Part shown: positions 57,008 through 64,000 of the stretch, in pieces
Position numbering within the stretch: position 1 is the stretch's first letter
How the letters are laid out: the number at the start of each line of letters is the position of its first letter
Source of the DNA: Acidobacteria bacterium 28-1
Lineage (GTDB): Bacteria > Acidobacteriota > Blastocatellia > Pyrinomonadales > Pyrinomonadaceae
Reading direction: 5' to 3'
DNA: 64,000 nt
Assembly (NCBI GenBank): GCA_002050365.1
Contig: MWYZ01000107.1
Span: forward strand, 1-64,000
Position numbers and translations under genes: made by a program
Notes under the pieces: generated by a model
The model's input: only the letters and a program-made list of their open reading frames with translations
Databases searched by the model: none
What the model was told of the DNA's origin: nothing

Positions 57008-58741
57008 TTATTTCGACTCGACGCGCCAATAATCCTCGCCGGAGAATTTAAGATGCATCGCTTTGCCGCCCACTACATCGAGAAAAGCTATCCACTCAGG
57101 ATTTTGCGGTTCATCGGCGAGCCTGAAGGTGTCGGAATCAATTGCCTCAAGCGGCAGCAAACCGTCCATCCGAAGCTTGCCTTTGAGCGGCACGACTCTC
57201 AAACTGCCAATCCAGGGGCTGTCGTTTCGGTAATGTCCGACGAATGCGCTCCACTCTTTCGGCAAACTAAAATTTCGCTCGCCCTTGTATTTATCGTTCG
57301 CATACCAATCTGCGCCGTACGACACTTCGGTAACCGGCGTATCTTTGCCTTTTTCCCGACTGAAACTAATCAGAAAACGCTCGAAATCCCGATGCGGAAT
57401 CAAAAAACCACCGCCAGCAGTTGTTTCTAATTGCAGCCGCTTCCCTTTATAAAGCACAAAGAGAGCATTGCCCGCGCTCGTGAATTCGAGCTTTCGCCCG
57501 TCGGGAGCGGTGAAAACTCCGGCGTAATCTGCCGCTTTTTCGATTCGGGTGAGCGGATTTGGCGTCGGGCGCGGAGGCATCGGTTGATTAGCGTTGGCGG
57601 CGCGCATCGTTTTAAGCGCATACATCGCCACCGGATTCGGGCGATAGCCCTGCATCGCATTAATCGAAGCAAACGCCCCGACGCCTTCGTCTATGTCAAC
57701 TTGCATTGCCGACATAAACGAAACCATCCCGCCGGTGTGCCGCAAAATTGTATGCCCGTCCAACTGGTCAACGGCGATGCCGTAGCCGTAGCTCGCCGTC
57801 GGGCTAAATTCTTCGGCTTTGATATAAGGTTTGGTAAAAAGTTTAAAGCTGTCTTCCGAAAGAACGCGCCTTTTCGCCCCCTTACCGTGGTTTACCAGCA
57901 TCTTAATGTAAAGTCCCATATCGCCCGCGGTCGAAGCGATGCTGCCCGAACCTTTCTCAAAGATTAGTTGGGGCGCTTCGGCTAATTTTCCGCCGCGCGG
58001 ATTTGGGCGCTCATCGTGATAAGCCATATAATTTTTTGCCGTCCGGTCGCGAATATCACTATTGATCGTGGGTTCGGTCGCGTTCATCCCAAGCGGCTGG
58101 AGAATGCGCCCGCGAATTGACTCGCCGTATGTGCGGTTGTCAAGCTCACTGATAAGGCGTCCCAAAATGTCAAATCCCAGATTGCAGTAGTGAAAATGTT
58201 CGCCCGGAGCAAAACCCGTTTTATGTTTCGCCGCCGGGTCAGAGAGGAAAACTGAGACATTGCCGGGCAGCCCGGAAGTATGCGTGAGCAAATGATGGAT
58301 GGTAATGGGCGCATATTTGGTTTCAATTTTGAGCCACGGCAAATAATCCAAAATCGGCTTGTCTAAATCTAATTTTCCTTCTTCACGAAGCTACAAAACG
58401 GCAATCGCCGTGAACGATTTGCTGATTGAGCCAATGTGAAAAAGCTGATTCGGCGCGCCGCGCCGGTTTTGTTCGAGATCGCTTAAACCGTAAGTCATGG
58501 TGCGCCGGATTCCCGCTCGATCGCTCAAAACCAGAATCATGCCGGGCGAATTCATCTCGCGCATATATTGCTGGACAAACCCGTCTAAAGCTATGAAGGC
58601 ATCTTTAAACTTGGTGTCTTCCGCCGCGGGGTGCGTTTCCGCCGCGCGTGTTTCCGTTACAAAAAATCTGCCGGCGGTCAAAGCCATCGTTGCCCGCGCC
58701 CCGAGCGACAACAGTTCTCGCCTATTTATCTTCATAGACAT
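57008..58741 (-). pseudogene. S12 serine hydrolase interrupted by an in-frame TAG
   Basis: Two pieces in one frame make a protein of about 577 codons. The N-terminal piece has a Tat leader ('NRRELLSLGARAT') and the nucleophile motif SxxK ('GSISKSFTAIAVL'). A TAG at 58393-58391 follows directly, and the frame then continues 'LREEGKLDLDKPI' with YxN ('FHYCNLGFDIL') and HTGG ('LRHTGGMVSFM') and a C-terminal beta domain. Relatives read 'AVLQLREEGKLDL' here, so the TAG is most simply a CAG (Gln) changed by one C-to-T step. Everything else is intact, which points to a recent mutation or error. The stop is a few nt before the dipeptidase gene. Confidence 0.85.
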
Positions 58742-58862
58742 AAAAGTTTTCTTAAAAAATCTTTTGGTGAATCGTGACTGCAACTACTGTTTTAATCGCA
58801 GTCGCTCAGCTACAAAAACCAAAATGTCGAATCTCGCCGCCGCTCCCTGGCGTTTTACGTAG

Positions 58863-59729
58863 TTAAACGAAATCATCGAGACTTTTCTTGCGGCTCAGAT
58901 AATAAGTTGAAATTTGTTGACCGCCTCGACTCCGGCGATGAAAATTTTCTACCAGATAGCCTGACGATAATGCTTTGGTGAACGCCAACCGCGTCACCAC
59001 GCGCCACGCCGAAGCTAATTCACTACTTTGCCGCTCTAATTTGTTAATATCCGCGGGGATTTCTATCAAAACATACTCGCTGGACAAACCGTCAGTCGAA
59101 TTATTCAGGCGCGGCGAATTATCTTTTTCGATTTGGACGAGCGGAACCACACTTTCGATTTCCGGCGCAGCATTTTTTATCCCGCCGATTCGTTCGCTCA
59201 CGCGGCGGCTCGAAAGCCTCCACGTAACCCACAAACGGTCAGTGCCGTTACGATGCAGAAAACTCGCCGCGTCTTCGCCGTAGAAATTTATAATATAACG
59301 ATCCGAAATCACCCCCAGCTTGTTAAAGTTGAAATAGGCGTTCGGACTCTGCAGCGGGTCAAACGTCCACGTCATCGTATTGATGCCCTGCGCCAGCACG
59401 CGCTCGCGCTGCGCCAATTTGAGCTTTTGACCGAGATGATGATTGCGAAAGCCCGGCTTGACGGCAAGCATATGCGAATGATGCGCCGCCCGCCCGTGTT
59501 CATAGCCGACAAAGCCATAAACAAAGCCGACTAAGGTTTCACGGTCAAACGCGCCGAGCAAAACGCCGCCCGCCGCCGTTGCCGCAACCAGCTGCGAAAG
59601 CGGCACGACATCGAGATCGGGCAGTCCCCACACTTCCTTCTGAAGTTCTTCGACCGCCCGCATCTCCGCCTGCCCGCGAGCGTCGCGGATAACTATGCTG
59701 GATGTTTCGGCTGCGGTAGTCGTCGGCAT
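58863..59729 (-). CDS. COG3375-type GNAT acyltransferase
   Basis: The 288-residue protein carries a GNAT fold in its first half: 'EMRAVEELQKEVWGLPDLDVVPLSQLVAA', then the acetyl/succinyl-CoA binding segment 'SHMLAVKPGFRNHHLGQKLKLAQRERVL' and 'MTWTFDPLQSPNAYFNFNKLGV', diagnostic of COG3375. In Geobacillus a member of this group transfers succinyl from succinyl-CoA to D-amino acids and works with N-succinylamino-acid racemase. The racemase gene is at 50805 on the same strand here. Upstream, 30 bp away, is an amidohydrolase of the D-aminoacylase family. Activity as D-amino-acid N-succinyltransferase is inferred from family and context. Confidence 0.85.
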   Translation of the reverse strand: MPTTTAAETSSIVIRDARGQAEMRAVEELQKEVWGLPDLDVVPLSQLVAATAAGGVLLGAFDRETLVGFVYGFVGYEHGRAAHHSHMLAVKPGFRNHHLGQKLKLAQRERVLAQGINTMTWTFDPLQSPNAYFNFNKLGVISDRYIINFYGEDAASFLHRNGTDRLWVTWRLSSRRVSERIGGIKNAAPEIESVVPLVQIEKDNSPRLNNSTDGLSSEYVLIEIPADINKLERQSSELASAWRVVTRLAFTKALSSGYLVENFHRRSRGGQQISTYYLSRKKSLDDFV

Positions 59730-59759
59730 TTATATTTTTTTACTCCTAGCAAATGACGT

Positions 59760-61412
59760 TTATTGAATCTGCCGACCGGGTCCGTACATAACCTTTCCGG
59801 GTTTTGCTCCAGTGTGTTTTCCTTTTTCGATAACGACCTGTCCGTTGACCAACACATAATCGATTCCCGTGGGTGTCTTAAACGGATATTCATAGGTGGC
59901 GCCGTCCTGGATTTTGTCGTAATCGAAGATGACGACATCTGCCCAGCAGCCTTCTTTGATCAGTCCGCGCGAAGGCAGACGCATCCGCGTCGCGGGCCAG
60001 GATGTCATTTTTCGGATCGCCTCAGACAGTGTCAGAACTTTTTTCTCCCGTACATATTTCGCGATTACGCGTGGAAAATTTCCGTAACCGCGAGGGTGCC
60101 CCATACCTGCGGTACTGGGATCGGCCAGTTGGGGCGACGCCGATGCGTCGCTGCCGAAACTTATCCATGGATATTTGATTGCGGTTTCGATGTCCGGTTC
60201 GGTCATCAAATAATAAAGCGCCGAAACCCGGCCGCTGCCCTGGAGCATAAGATCAAAAGCAGCGTCAGCCGGTTCCTTGTTCCATTCCTTTGCGATCTGT
60301 GTAAGATTCTTGCCTTGAAATCTTTCGTTCTCCTTATTTCCAGCGAAAACAAGGACAATTTGGTCCCAGCCGCCAGCGGCTTCAACAATATTCCACCATC
60401 CGGGCGAGCCGGTTTTTATCTCGTTCTTTAGTCGGGCGCGAATCGCAGGATCTTTGAGCCGTTCCATTAGTTTGGCGTTTCCGCCCTCGGACGCCCAGGA
60501 TGGAATTACGGCGCTTAGCCCTGTACCGCCGGCCGTGTACAGATACATATCCGCCGCAACATCCAGGCCCCGGCTTCGCGCCGCTTCGATCTTTTCGCCC
60601 GCCTCGCGCATCAGTTTTCCCCATCCGGGCTGATAAGCCGCCTTAAGATGATAGATCTCGACCGGCAATCCGCCTTTTTCGCCAATAGTTATTGCTTCCT
60701 CGATCGATTCGACGAGTTCCTTGCCTTCGCCGCGGATGTGGCTCGCGTAAATGCCGCCGTAGCGTCCGGCGACTTTGGCCATCTCGACGAGTTCCTCGGT
60801 TTTTGAATAGCTGGCAGGCGGATAGATCAACGCCGTTGAGATGCCCAGAACTCCGCCCTTCATAGCGGTTTCGACTATGGATCTCATCCGGGAAAGTTCT
60901 TCAGGAGTCGGATCGCGGGCATCCTGGCCCAAGACCGCTACACGCGCCTGCGTTTCGCCATAGTACGTGCCGAAGTTCATGCTGATGCCGCTTTTCTCGA
61001 GCCCGGTGAAGTATTCAGCGACCTTCTCCGCCGCCACGGGCGTTCCGCCTTCACCACCGATGCCCGTTGTCACGCCCATCAGGAGCTTACTTTCAGCCAG
61101 ACCGGTTTTCTGCAGAACGTCTCCTGATGCATCGAGCATATCTATCCAGCCGGGCGAAACGTATCTGCCGGTCGCATCTATTTCGCGCTTACCCTTGCCT
61201 TCGATCTTGCCGATGCGGACAAAGCGGCCGTCTTTAATAGCAACATCCGCCGCGATCCAGGGATTTCCCGCGCCGTCGAGCACGCGGCCGTTTCGAATGA
61301 CGATGTCATATAAATTTCCATCCGTTTGTGCCGCGATCGGTGTTACGAGCACGTTCAAAACAAGGAGGCAGACGAGCGTGACGGCAAAGATGCATCGAAG
61401 ATGATTTTTCAT
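59760..61412 (-). CDS. N-acyl-D-amino-acid deacylase family amidohydrolase
   Basis: The 550-residue exported protein (signal peptide about 1-28) has the amidohydrolase beta-sandwich ('IVIRNGRVLDGAGNPWIAADVAIKDG') and a TIM-barrel with the D-aminoacylase pattern. Metal ligands visible are His in 'YASHIRGEG', His in 'EIYHLKAA' and Asp in 'SFGSDASAS'. The usual HxH of the first strand is replaced ('SPGWIDMLDASGD'), and the bridging Cys/Lys region reads 'VTTGIGGEGGTP' without Cys. I recall a clade with this variant, so it is probably a real subfamily, perhaps with one metal. Expected role: hydrolysis of N-acyl-D-amino acids or of related amides. ATGA overlap with the upstream S12 hydrolase gene. 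Confidence 0.82.
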   Translation of the reverse strand: MKNHLRCIFAVTLVCLLVLNVLVTPIAAQTDGNLYDIVIRNGRVLDGAGNPWIAADVAIKDGRFVRIGKIEGKGKREIDATGRYVSPGWIDMLDASGDVLQKTGLAESKLLMGVTTGIGGEGGTPVAAEKVAEYFTGLEKSGISMNFGTYYGETQARVAVLGQDARDPTPEELSRMRSIVETAMKGGVLGISTALIYPPASYSKTEELVEMAKVAGRYGGIYASHIRGEGKELVESIEEAITIGEKGGLPVEIYHLKAAYQPGWGKLMREAGEKIEAARSRGLDVAADMYLYTAGGTGLSAVIPSWASEGGNAKLMERLKDPAIRARLKNEIKTGSPGWWNIVEAAGGWDQIVLVFAGNKENERFQGKNLTQIAKEWNKEPADAAFDLMLQGSGRVSALYYLMTEPDIETAIKYPWISFGSDASASPQLADPSTAGMGHPRGYGNFPRVIAKYVREKKVLTLSEAIRKMTSWPATRMRLPSRGLIKEGCWADVVIFDYDKIQDGATYEYPFKTPTGIDYVLVNGQVVIEKGKHTGAKPGKVMYGPGRQIQ

Positions 61413-62644
61413 TTATTACCTCCCAAAATATTTTGCGAAACAGTGGCGACTTTCTCGGCGACGGAATATTTTTTCATTAGATCGATCGCCCGGTCGGCTA
61501 ACTTAAAAAGGTGTGGATGCGCGCGGTTTGCATTGGTCAGGATCGCAAAGCCCAACTTGCGATCCCGATTTCCGAGTAGAAACGCAGTGTAGCCGGAAAG
61601 ACTCCCGCTGTGCGCAAAATAACGGTCACCGTCTCGTTCCTGCGTCCACCATGTCAATCCGAAGCCGGCGGTTTGATTACCCCAGATTCCTTCGATCCCG
61701 CCCTTGAATTGATCGAACTGGCGTGTAAACATCTGGTTCAAAGTATCTTCGCTGATGATTCTCTTGCCTTTGAAAACTCCGCCGTTGAGATTGGTAATTA
61801 GCCAGTTGGATTGATCCAAGATCGTGCCGTAAACGATGCCTGCCGGATAAACCGCGGCTCGGATCCGAGTGGCCGGCATCTGACGGCGGGTCTTTTCATC
61901 TACAACGTAAGGAACGGACAAACGTTCATCCATATCTGGCGTCGGATCAAAAGCAGTGCTTGTCATCTCAAGCGGTTTGAAAATGTTCTCCTGAATATAT
62001 TGCCGGTATGGCACGCCGGAAAGTTTCTCGACAAGATAACCAACCAATGTAAACGCAGCGTTTGAGTATTCTACTTTCGTCATCGGCGGTTCATGTACCT
62101 TAAGCGATGTACGAAGATACTGTTCGAGCGCGGGCGGTGCCTCGTTACTCCAGACCGGGACCGCTCCGAAATCACCTGTCAGCCCTGAAGTGTGCGTCAA
62201 TAGATGGCGAAACGTTACCGGATTCTTTGGATCGTCGTTTTGAATCTTAAAATCCAGATACTTACTAATAGGATCATCCAGCTTGAATTTGCCTTTTTCC
62301 ATTTGCTGAAGAAGGGCAAATGTGGACATCGTCTTAAAGGTTGAACCGATCAGATAGACCGTGTTAGTCGTAGCGGGGGTGCGGGCCCACAGATTCGATT
62401 CGCCGTACGATCCCGTCCAGATCACTTTGTCGCCGGAGACCAACGCAATAGTTGCCGAAGGAATGTTTCCTTCGACCATCGCGCGCCGTATCTCGGGTTC
62501 GAGATCAGCAGCAACACTTTTTACGTCAATATTTTGCCCGGATAGAGTGACGGAGAAAACGGATAAGACTAATGCCGCGATGATGAGCGATAGCAATGAA
62601 CGTGCTACCAAGTGCATTTTCTGGGGTTGGCGTTTATTAATCAT
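61409..62644 (-). CDS. S12 (beta-lactamase-fold) serine hydrolase
   Basis: The 411-residue exported protein has a signal peptide (about 1-36) and one beta-lactamase/D-aminopeptidase-like domain. SxxK is 'IGSTFKTMSTFALL' (Ser about 101), YxN is 'VEYSNAAFTLVGYLVEKLSG', and the third motif is 'YFAHSGSLSGYTAFLLG'. It has no C-terminal extra domain. It is intact, unlike two of the four family members in this island. The stop overlaps the start of the D-aminoacylase gene (ATGA) with GGGAGG just before, so the two are translated together, which suggests related substrates. Confidence 0.88.
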   Translation of the reverse strand: MINKRQPQKMHLVARSLLSLIIAALVLSVFSVTLSGQNIDVKSVAADLEPEIRRAMVEGNIPSATIALVSGDKVIWTGSYGESNLWARTPATTNTVYLIGSTFKTMSTFALLQQMEKGKFKLDDPISKYLDFKIQNDDPKNPVTFRHLLTHTSGLTGDFGAVPVWSNEAPPALEQYLRTSLKVHEPPMTKVEYSNAAFTLVGYLVEKLSGVPYRQYIQENIFKPLEMTSTAFDPTPDMDERLSVPYVVDEKTRRQMPATRIRAAVYPAGIVYGTILDQSNWLITNLNGGVFKGKRIISEDTLNQMFTRQFDQFKGGIEGIWGNQTAGFGLTWWTQERDGDRYFAHSGSLSGYTAFLLGNRDRKLGFAILTNANRAHPHLFKLADRAIDLMKKYSVAEKVATVSQNILGGNK

Positions 62645-62790
62645 TCTTTTGAGAAAATTCCGTGAAATCGAAAATGCGGCGGTGCTGATCGATTAGTTTG
62701 CCGACAAACGTGTGGCTTCTTCCCGGTTCGCTTACAAGAACTTTCGAAGATGCGCAAGCACTCTCATGACACAACCCGTTGGCAATGCCC

Positions 62791-64000
62791 CTATCTCGCT
62801 GCTTCCAACACAGGCACCGCAATACGCGATGCATTCTGCCCCGAGCGAAAAATCCGCTGTGTAGCCGCCTGGAAGTCCGATTCTTTCGCGAGGAAGATGT
62901 TCGACACGAATCGCTGCGGATTGCGGTCGATCACCGGGAACCAGCTGCTCTGGATCTGTACCATAATCCTGTGTCCTTTCTTGAAAACGTGGTCGTTGGC
63001 CGGATATGCGATCTTGTAGTTGAGCACCGCGTTTGCCGCGATTGGCTGCGGCTTCTCAAAGCCCTTGAGATACCGGCCGCGAAACACGTCGCCGGCGATC
63101 ATCAGTTGAAAACCGCTCATCTTCGGATCAGCCTCGAATTTCTCCGGATACACGTCGATGAATTTCACGATCCAGTCGCTGTCCGTTCCCGTTGTCGAGG
63201 CGAAAATGTTGGCCAGAATCTTTCCCGACACAGTAACGTCCTGCTCGAGTGGTTCGGTCGACCACGTTAGAACGTCGGGGCGATGATCGACGAAGCGCTG
63301 GTCCTCGACCAACCACGTCGTCCATCCCGATTTCACATCGATCGGGCGCGGACGATACGGAACTGGTTTCGCGGGGTCCGAGACATAGCTGTCAAAGGCC
63401 GGTTGGACACTCGCGGGCGGAGCCTCGAATGACAGCTTTCCATTCGCCTGAAGGTAAAGCTGTCGCCCAACAATATTGCGTTTCGGCGGCCATTCGTCGT
63501 GTCTAACCCACTCGTTAGCTCCCGTCCGGAACGTCAAGGCCTCGGGTAGATCGGGATTCGGTTTTCCCTTCAGATAATGCGCGAGGAACCGCGCCATTAT
63601 GTTTTGCCGATAATACTGGGATGTCGGGCTGCCGAAGTCGATGCGTCCGAGTTTTCGCCCTTCGGGTCCGGACCATCCTCCGTGGTTCCACGGACCGACG
63701 ACAAGGAAATTATTGTTCGCCGAATCGTGCCGTTCGAGGAGTTCATAGATCTTGATCGGGCCATAAAAATCCTCCTGGTCCCACCATCCGGCAACGTTCA
63801 GGGTAGGCACGGTGACGCGATTCAGCCACGGCGCGAAACCCTGCCGTTTCCAGAACGCGTCGTAGTCGGGATGGTTAACAAAGTCGTTCCAGGTCGGCAG
63901 CCGGCCCTTGAAGTATTTTGCGTCTACATTCGGAAGCGGCCCGAGCTTCAAATACCACTCGTAGGCATCGTAGCGATCGATGATAGAAGCGACGTCGGAC
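62791..64000 (-). CDS. CocE/NonD family hydrolase (X-Pro dipeptidyl-peptidase-like), N-terminus beyond the window
   Basis: About 403 residues are visible and the frame is open to the right edge. The part seen includes the end of the alpha/beta-hydrolase domain, with 'TLNVAGWWDQEDFYGPIKIY' (acid residue) and 'VVGPWNHGGWSG' (catalytic His), and the C-terminal jelly-roll domain ('DVTVSGKILANIFASTTGTDSDWIVKFIDVYPE'). This matches cocaine esterase and alpha-amino-acid ester hydrolases. The nucleophile Ser lies outside the window. A TTG at 63951 is only an internal codon. The last 1.2 kb are visibly more GC-rich than the rest of the window. Confidence 0.88.
   Translation of the reverse strand, partial: SDVASIIDRYDAYEWYLKLGPLPNVDAKYFKGRLPTWNDFVNHPDYDAFWKRQGFAPWLNRVTVPTLNVAGWWDQEDFYGPIKIYELLERHDSANNNFLVVGPWNHGGWSGPEGRKLGRIDFGSPTSQYYRQNIMARFLAHYLKGKPNPDLPEALTFRTGANEWVRHDEWPPKRNIVGRQLYLQANGKLSFEAPPASVQPAFDSYVSDPAKPVPYRPRPIDVKSGWTTWLVEDQRFVDHRPDVLTWSTEPLEQDVTVSGKILANIFASTTGTDSDWIVKFIDVYPEKFEADPKMSGFQLMIAGDVFRGRYLKGFEKPQPIAANAVLNYKIAYPANDHVFKKGHRIMVQIQSSWFPVIDRNPQRFVSNIFLAKESDFQAATQRIFRSGQNASRIAVPVLEAAR

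Noticed and set aside
54068-62644. S12 hydrolases as true beta-lactamase resistance genes
   Set aside because: They share the fold and motifs, but their length, extra domains and context fit the broad S12 peptidase/esterase family, not class C enzymes.

Overview
This 64 kb window looks like a chromosomal piece of a Gram-negative (diderm) bacterium. It carries TolC/RND efflux genes, many lipoproteins and Tat or Sec signal peptides, and an FtsQAZ division machinery. The sequence is AT-leaning and unusually rich in short tandem repeats between genes. The style of the genes (CHRD/FG-GAP proteins, REC proteins with long acidic tails, S12 serine hydrolases in series, DUF4396/DUF305/YHS metal islands) suggests an uncultured Acidobacteriota, perhaps Blastocatellia/Pyrinomonadales. 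That placement is inference; no rRNA or tRNA gene was found to test it.

Layout. (1) 1-4.7 kb, minus strand: lemA, a Uma2-type nuclease, a nucleotidyltransferase, a TPM/YgcG protein and a ZIP metal transporter whose 3' three quarters are tandemly duplicated. (2) 5.2-20.3 kb, plus strand: a compact division and cell wall (dcw) cluster rsmH-ftsL-ftsI-murF-mraY-murD-ftsW-murG-murC-ftsQ-ftsA-ftsZ, lacking mraZ, murE, murB and ddl. (3) 20.6-27.4 kb: pdxA, a response regulator with a long acidic tail, valS, an exported protein and nadC. (4) 27.4-32.2 kb: a CPBP protease and a zinc-ribbon membrane protein on the minus strand, a 0.93 kb mobile-element-like insertion with an exact 8-bp target duplication but no transposase, and a CHRD/FG-GAP secreted protein. 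(5) 32.8-50.5 kb, plus strand: a heavy-metal (probably copper/zinc class) efflux island with a CzcCBA-like pump, several His/Met-rich exported proteins, DUF305, DUF4396, YHS and DUF4198 proteins. It ends in an NtrC-type regulator and sensor kinase, and a near-perfect sigma-54 promoter lies inside the island. (6) 50.8-64 kb, minus strand: a catabolic island with an N-succinylamino-acid racemase/OSBS enzyme, four S12 (beta-lactamase-fold) serine hydrolases, a membrane dipeptidase, a COG3375 GNAT transferase, an N-acyl-D-amino-acid deacylase-like amidohydrolase and a CocE-type hydrolase cut by the window end.

How the parts work together. The dcw cluster makes lipid II and builds the septum. The metal island pairs an RND pump with periplasmic metal-binding proteins; its two-component system may drive the sigma-54 promoter, as ZraSR drives zraP. 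The last island reads as a route for releasing D-amino acids from peptides or cell wall fragments and converting them to L-amino acids by N-succinylation and racemisation.

Two features cut across the window. First, at least ten intergenic arrays are built of 7-bp (once 8-bp) tandem units. Most are arranged as a left array and a reverse-complement right array, and several run into gene ends. Second, several genes are broken by single-base events (in-frame TAA, TGA and TAG, and -1 frameshifts), mostly in the last third. These may be real pseudogenes or assembly errors, and this caveat also applies to the ZIP duplication.
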